Below are positions 4,523 to 6,041 of a stretch of DNA of 6,041 nucleotides, piece after piece. The DNA is taken from positions 1-6,041 of the forward strand of contig CANBQQ010000208.1 of assembly GCA_947371715.1 (NCBI GenBank). The letters run 5' to 3'. Numbering within the stretch: position 1 is the first letter of the stretch; every line of letters starts with the position of its first letter. Position numbers and translations under genes: made by a program. The stretch comes from Flavipsychrobacter stenotrophus (GTDB taxonomy: Bacteria; Bacteroidota; Bacteroidia; Chitinophagales; Chitinophagaceae). The notes below the pieces were generated by a model. The model made no database searches. It saw nothing but the letters and a program-made list of their open reading frames with translations, and was not told the origin of the DNA.

Positions 4523-5989
4523 TTATAAAGTAACATTTACTGTGATTGTTGTAGACACACCACCATTACATACAGTAACAATAGCAGTGCCCGGACCAAC
4601 TGGAATGATCTGGCCTGTACCATTATCTACTGTGCATACAGCAATATTATCACTGCAAAGATTGATAGTAGCACCTGCAACCGGATTGTTAGTGGCGTCA
4701 ACTGCTGTTGCATTAACTGTCGCCGGACCGCTGATCAATGATATGTTCATTGTGCTGCCACTTGTAAGGTTGATGTGATCTACTCCTGGGGTGGTAGTGC
4801 CGCAATTACAATCGCTTACCATGATCAATCCAACACCCGGATCGATGGTTGGTGAGCTTACATGTGCAATTACAACTGAAGACAGACCAATGGTTGCAGA
4901 TGTATTCATAGTAACCAAACCTGTACTGTTAACAGTAGCGATATCAAAAATGGCTACACCGGTTGTTGGTACTTCCCATGTAAGGCCTGCTGGCATGCTG
5001 ATGGTGCTGAGGGCATGGCTGCTGTGGTTAACAGTGTATGCCTGTGCAGTAAACTGCTTGGTGCCGCCTGGTGCTATACTCGCCATAAGTGGTGTTACCA
5101 GTATCAAAGAATCAGGAAGTACATCTACTTCTGCAGTTCCGCTTATGCCGCTTGCAGTTGCAGTAATGAAGGTTGTACCAAGGCTTACGGCAGTAACTCT
5201 ACCTGTCGCATCAACTGTAGCTACAGATGCATCCTGAGATGTCCAGGTAAATGTCTGGCCGCTTACCTCTGCGTTAGATGTGTTATATGCTTTCGCGGTG
5301 AAATTGGCAGTTTCCCCACGGAACAGTTCTTTACCCGATGGGTTAACTGCTACACGTGCAACCGGCAATGATACTGTTGGCATACCTACAACCAATACTG
5401 GTACATATACCTTATTGTTATCAGACAGTCCGTTAGCTGTTACAGTGATCACACATTCACCATTGGCAACACAGGTTACGTTTCCGCTCGCGTCTACAGA
5501 TGCGATACCGGAGTTGCTTGAAGAATAGCTGTATCCGCTAACTGTACCCGTACCCAGGTATACCGGCAATAATGGGATAGCACCGGCATTGGTAGTCCAT
5601 ACAATTGCCGATGGTAATACTGTGAATACCGCAGGCAGGTAAACGCCCACAGCCACTTTGGCAGTGAGTGTCTTGCCATCTTTGGTAACCGATGCGGTGA
5701 TGGTACCGCTACCGCTACCGGATGGGGTGAAGGTACCCCCGCTGAAGCTACCTAGTGAATTGGTAACACTCCAGCTAACACCTGTGGCAGGAGTTACATT
5801 GCCCTTGGTGTCCACGATAACAGCCTCATAAGTTTGGGTGCTTCCCGGCTCTATGGTACGCGCACCAGTTTGGATCGACAAGACCATGTCTGAAGATCCG
5901 TTGGAATTGTTTTCTTTTTTGCAACTCTCCCACAGCAGGGTGGAAGACGCAGTGAGCAGCATGAGTGCCGCAACGATCAGTTTTTTCAT
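4523..5989 (-). CDS. Putative surface or periplasmic lipoprotein with tandem bacterial Ig-like (BIG2-type) domains
   Basis: The 488-residue product begins with a signal peptide, MKKLIVAALMLLTASSTLLW, followed by ESCKKENN. Cys23 is the likely lipidated residue; SCKK is common in Bacteroidota lipoproteins, though Trp at -3 is atypical. About five beta-rich Ig-like units follow (roughly 35-117, 120-200, 205-292, 293-392 and 400-488). BIG2-type signatures are SVDASGNVTCVANGECVITV (164-183), TVDATGRVTAVSLGTTFITA (258-277), and weaker forms near 349-368 and 451-473. The chain is rich in Thr, Ser and Val. The last unit follows a DCNCG linker (393-397) and has extra cysteines (445, 452, 474). Such proteins serve in adhesion, envelope structure or binding; no catalytic domain or C-terminal sorting domain is visible. 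The ATG at 5987-5989 follows an A-rich leader typical of the phylum. The promoter lies at or beyond the window edge. Confidence 0.88.
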   Translation of the reverse strand: MKKLIVAALMLLTASSTLLWESCKKENNSNGSSDMVLSIQTGARTIEPGSTQTYEAVIVDTKGNVTPATGVSWSVTNSLGSFSGGTFTPSGSGSGTITASVTKDGKTLTAKVAVGVYLPAVFTVLPSAIVWTTNAGAIPLLPVYLGTGTVSGYSYSSSNSGIASVDASGNVTCVANGECVITVTANGLSDNNKVYVPVLVVGMPTVSLPVARVAVNPSGKELFRGETANFTAKAYNTSNAEVSGQTFTWTSQDASVATVDATGRVTAVSLGTTFITATASGISGTAEVDVLPDSLILVTPLMASIAPGGTKQFTAQAYTVNHSSHALSTISMPAGLTWEVPTTGVAIFDIATVNSTGLVTMNTSATIGLSSVVIAHVSSPTIDPGVGLIMVSDCNCGTTTPGVDHINLTSGSTMNISLISGPATVNATAVDATNNPVAGATINLCSDNIAVCTVDNGTGQIIPVGPGTAIVTVCNGGVSTTITVNVTL

Positions 5990-6041
5990 GTTTGTTTTTT
6001 TTGGAATTTGTTGATTAATGTGTTAGGTACCTGTAGATTCT

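Noticed and set aside
4494..5679. Open frames opposite or inside the Ig-like lipoprotein gene (4494-4778, 4791-5237, 5015-5371, 5280-5528, 5494-5679)
   Set aside because: These are shadows of a Thr/Val/Ala-rich repetitive coding sequence, which produces long open frames by composition.

Overview
The window looks like chromosomal DNA from a member of the Bacteroidota, possibly near the Chitinophagales. The clues are genes without clear Shine-Dalgarno sites, A-rich leaders, promoter elements matching the Bacteroidota -7 consensus TAnnTTTG, and a lipoprotein with the SCKK-type N-terminus common in the phylum. The family-level placement is an inference from gene style, not from a marker gene.

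Layout. Bases 1-398 (minus) hold the first 132 codons of lipB, the octanoyltransferase of lipoate synthesis, cut by the window edge. Bases 470-865 (minus) encode a small four-helix membrane protein of unknown function that looks like an internal duplication. Bases 919-2316 (minus) encode a 14-TM-type MFS drug exporter (DHA2/EmrB-QacA). It is divergent from an Lrp/AsnC regulator at 2452-2937 (plus). The two genes share a compact intergenic region in which one perfect 14-bp palindrome supplies a -7 element on each strand, so the regulator probably controls both itself and the exporter.

Bases 2938-3813 contain no recognised gene but are highly structured. There is a strong 12-bp terminator hairpin, then a small hairpin followed by a sequence very close to rRNA-leader boxA. 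Next come two tandem copies of a module of about 200-237 bp. Each copy has the same boxA-like head, a small hairpin, a 33-bp invariant block and an array of 10-bp GTRGCAG units. Two inverted copies of the unit lie further downstream. The first module contains a 34-codon ORF that starts directly after the boxA-like box; the second keeps the same frame ends but has one internal stop. This is the most unusual part of the window. It could be a small non-coding RNA or leader, a decaying family of tiny genes, or a non-autonomous mobile element.

Bases 3814-4362 (minus) encode an ECF sigma factor with no anti-sigma gene beside it, running convergently into the repeat region. Bases 4523-5989 (minus) encode a 488-residue putative lipoprotein made of bacterial Ig-like (BIG2-type) domains, ended by a strong terminator at 4469-4502 that separates it from the sigma gene.
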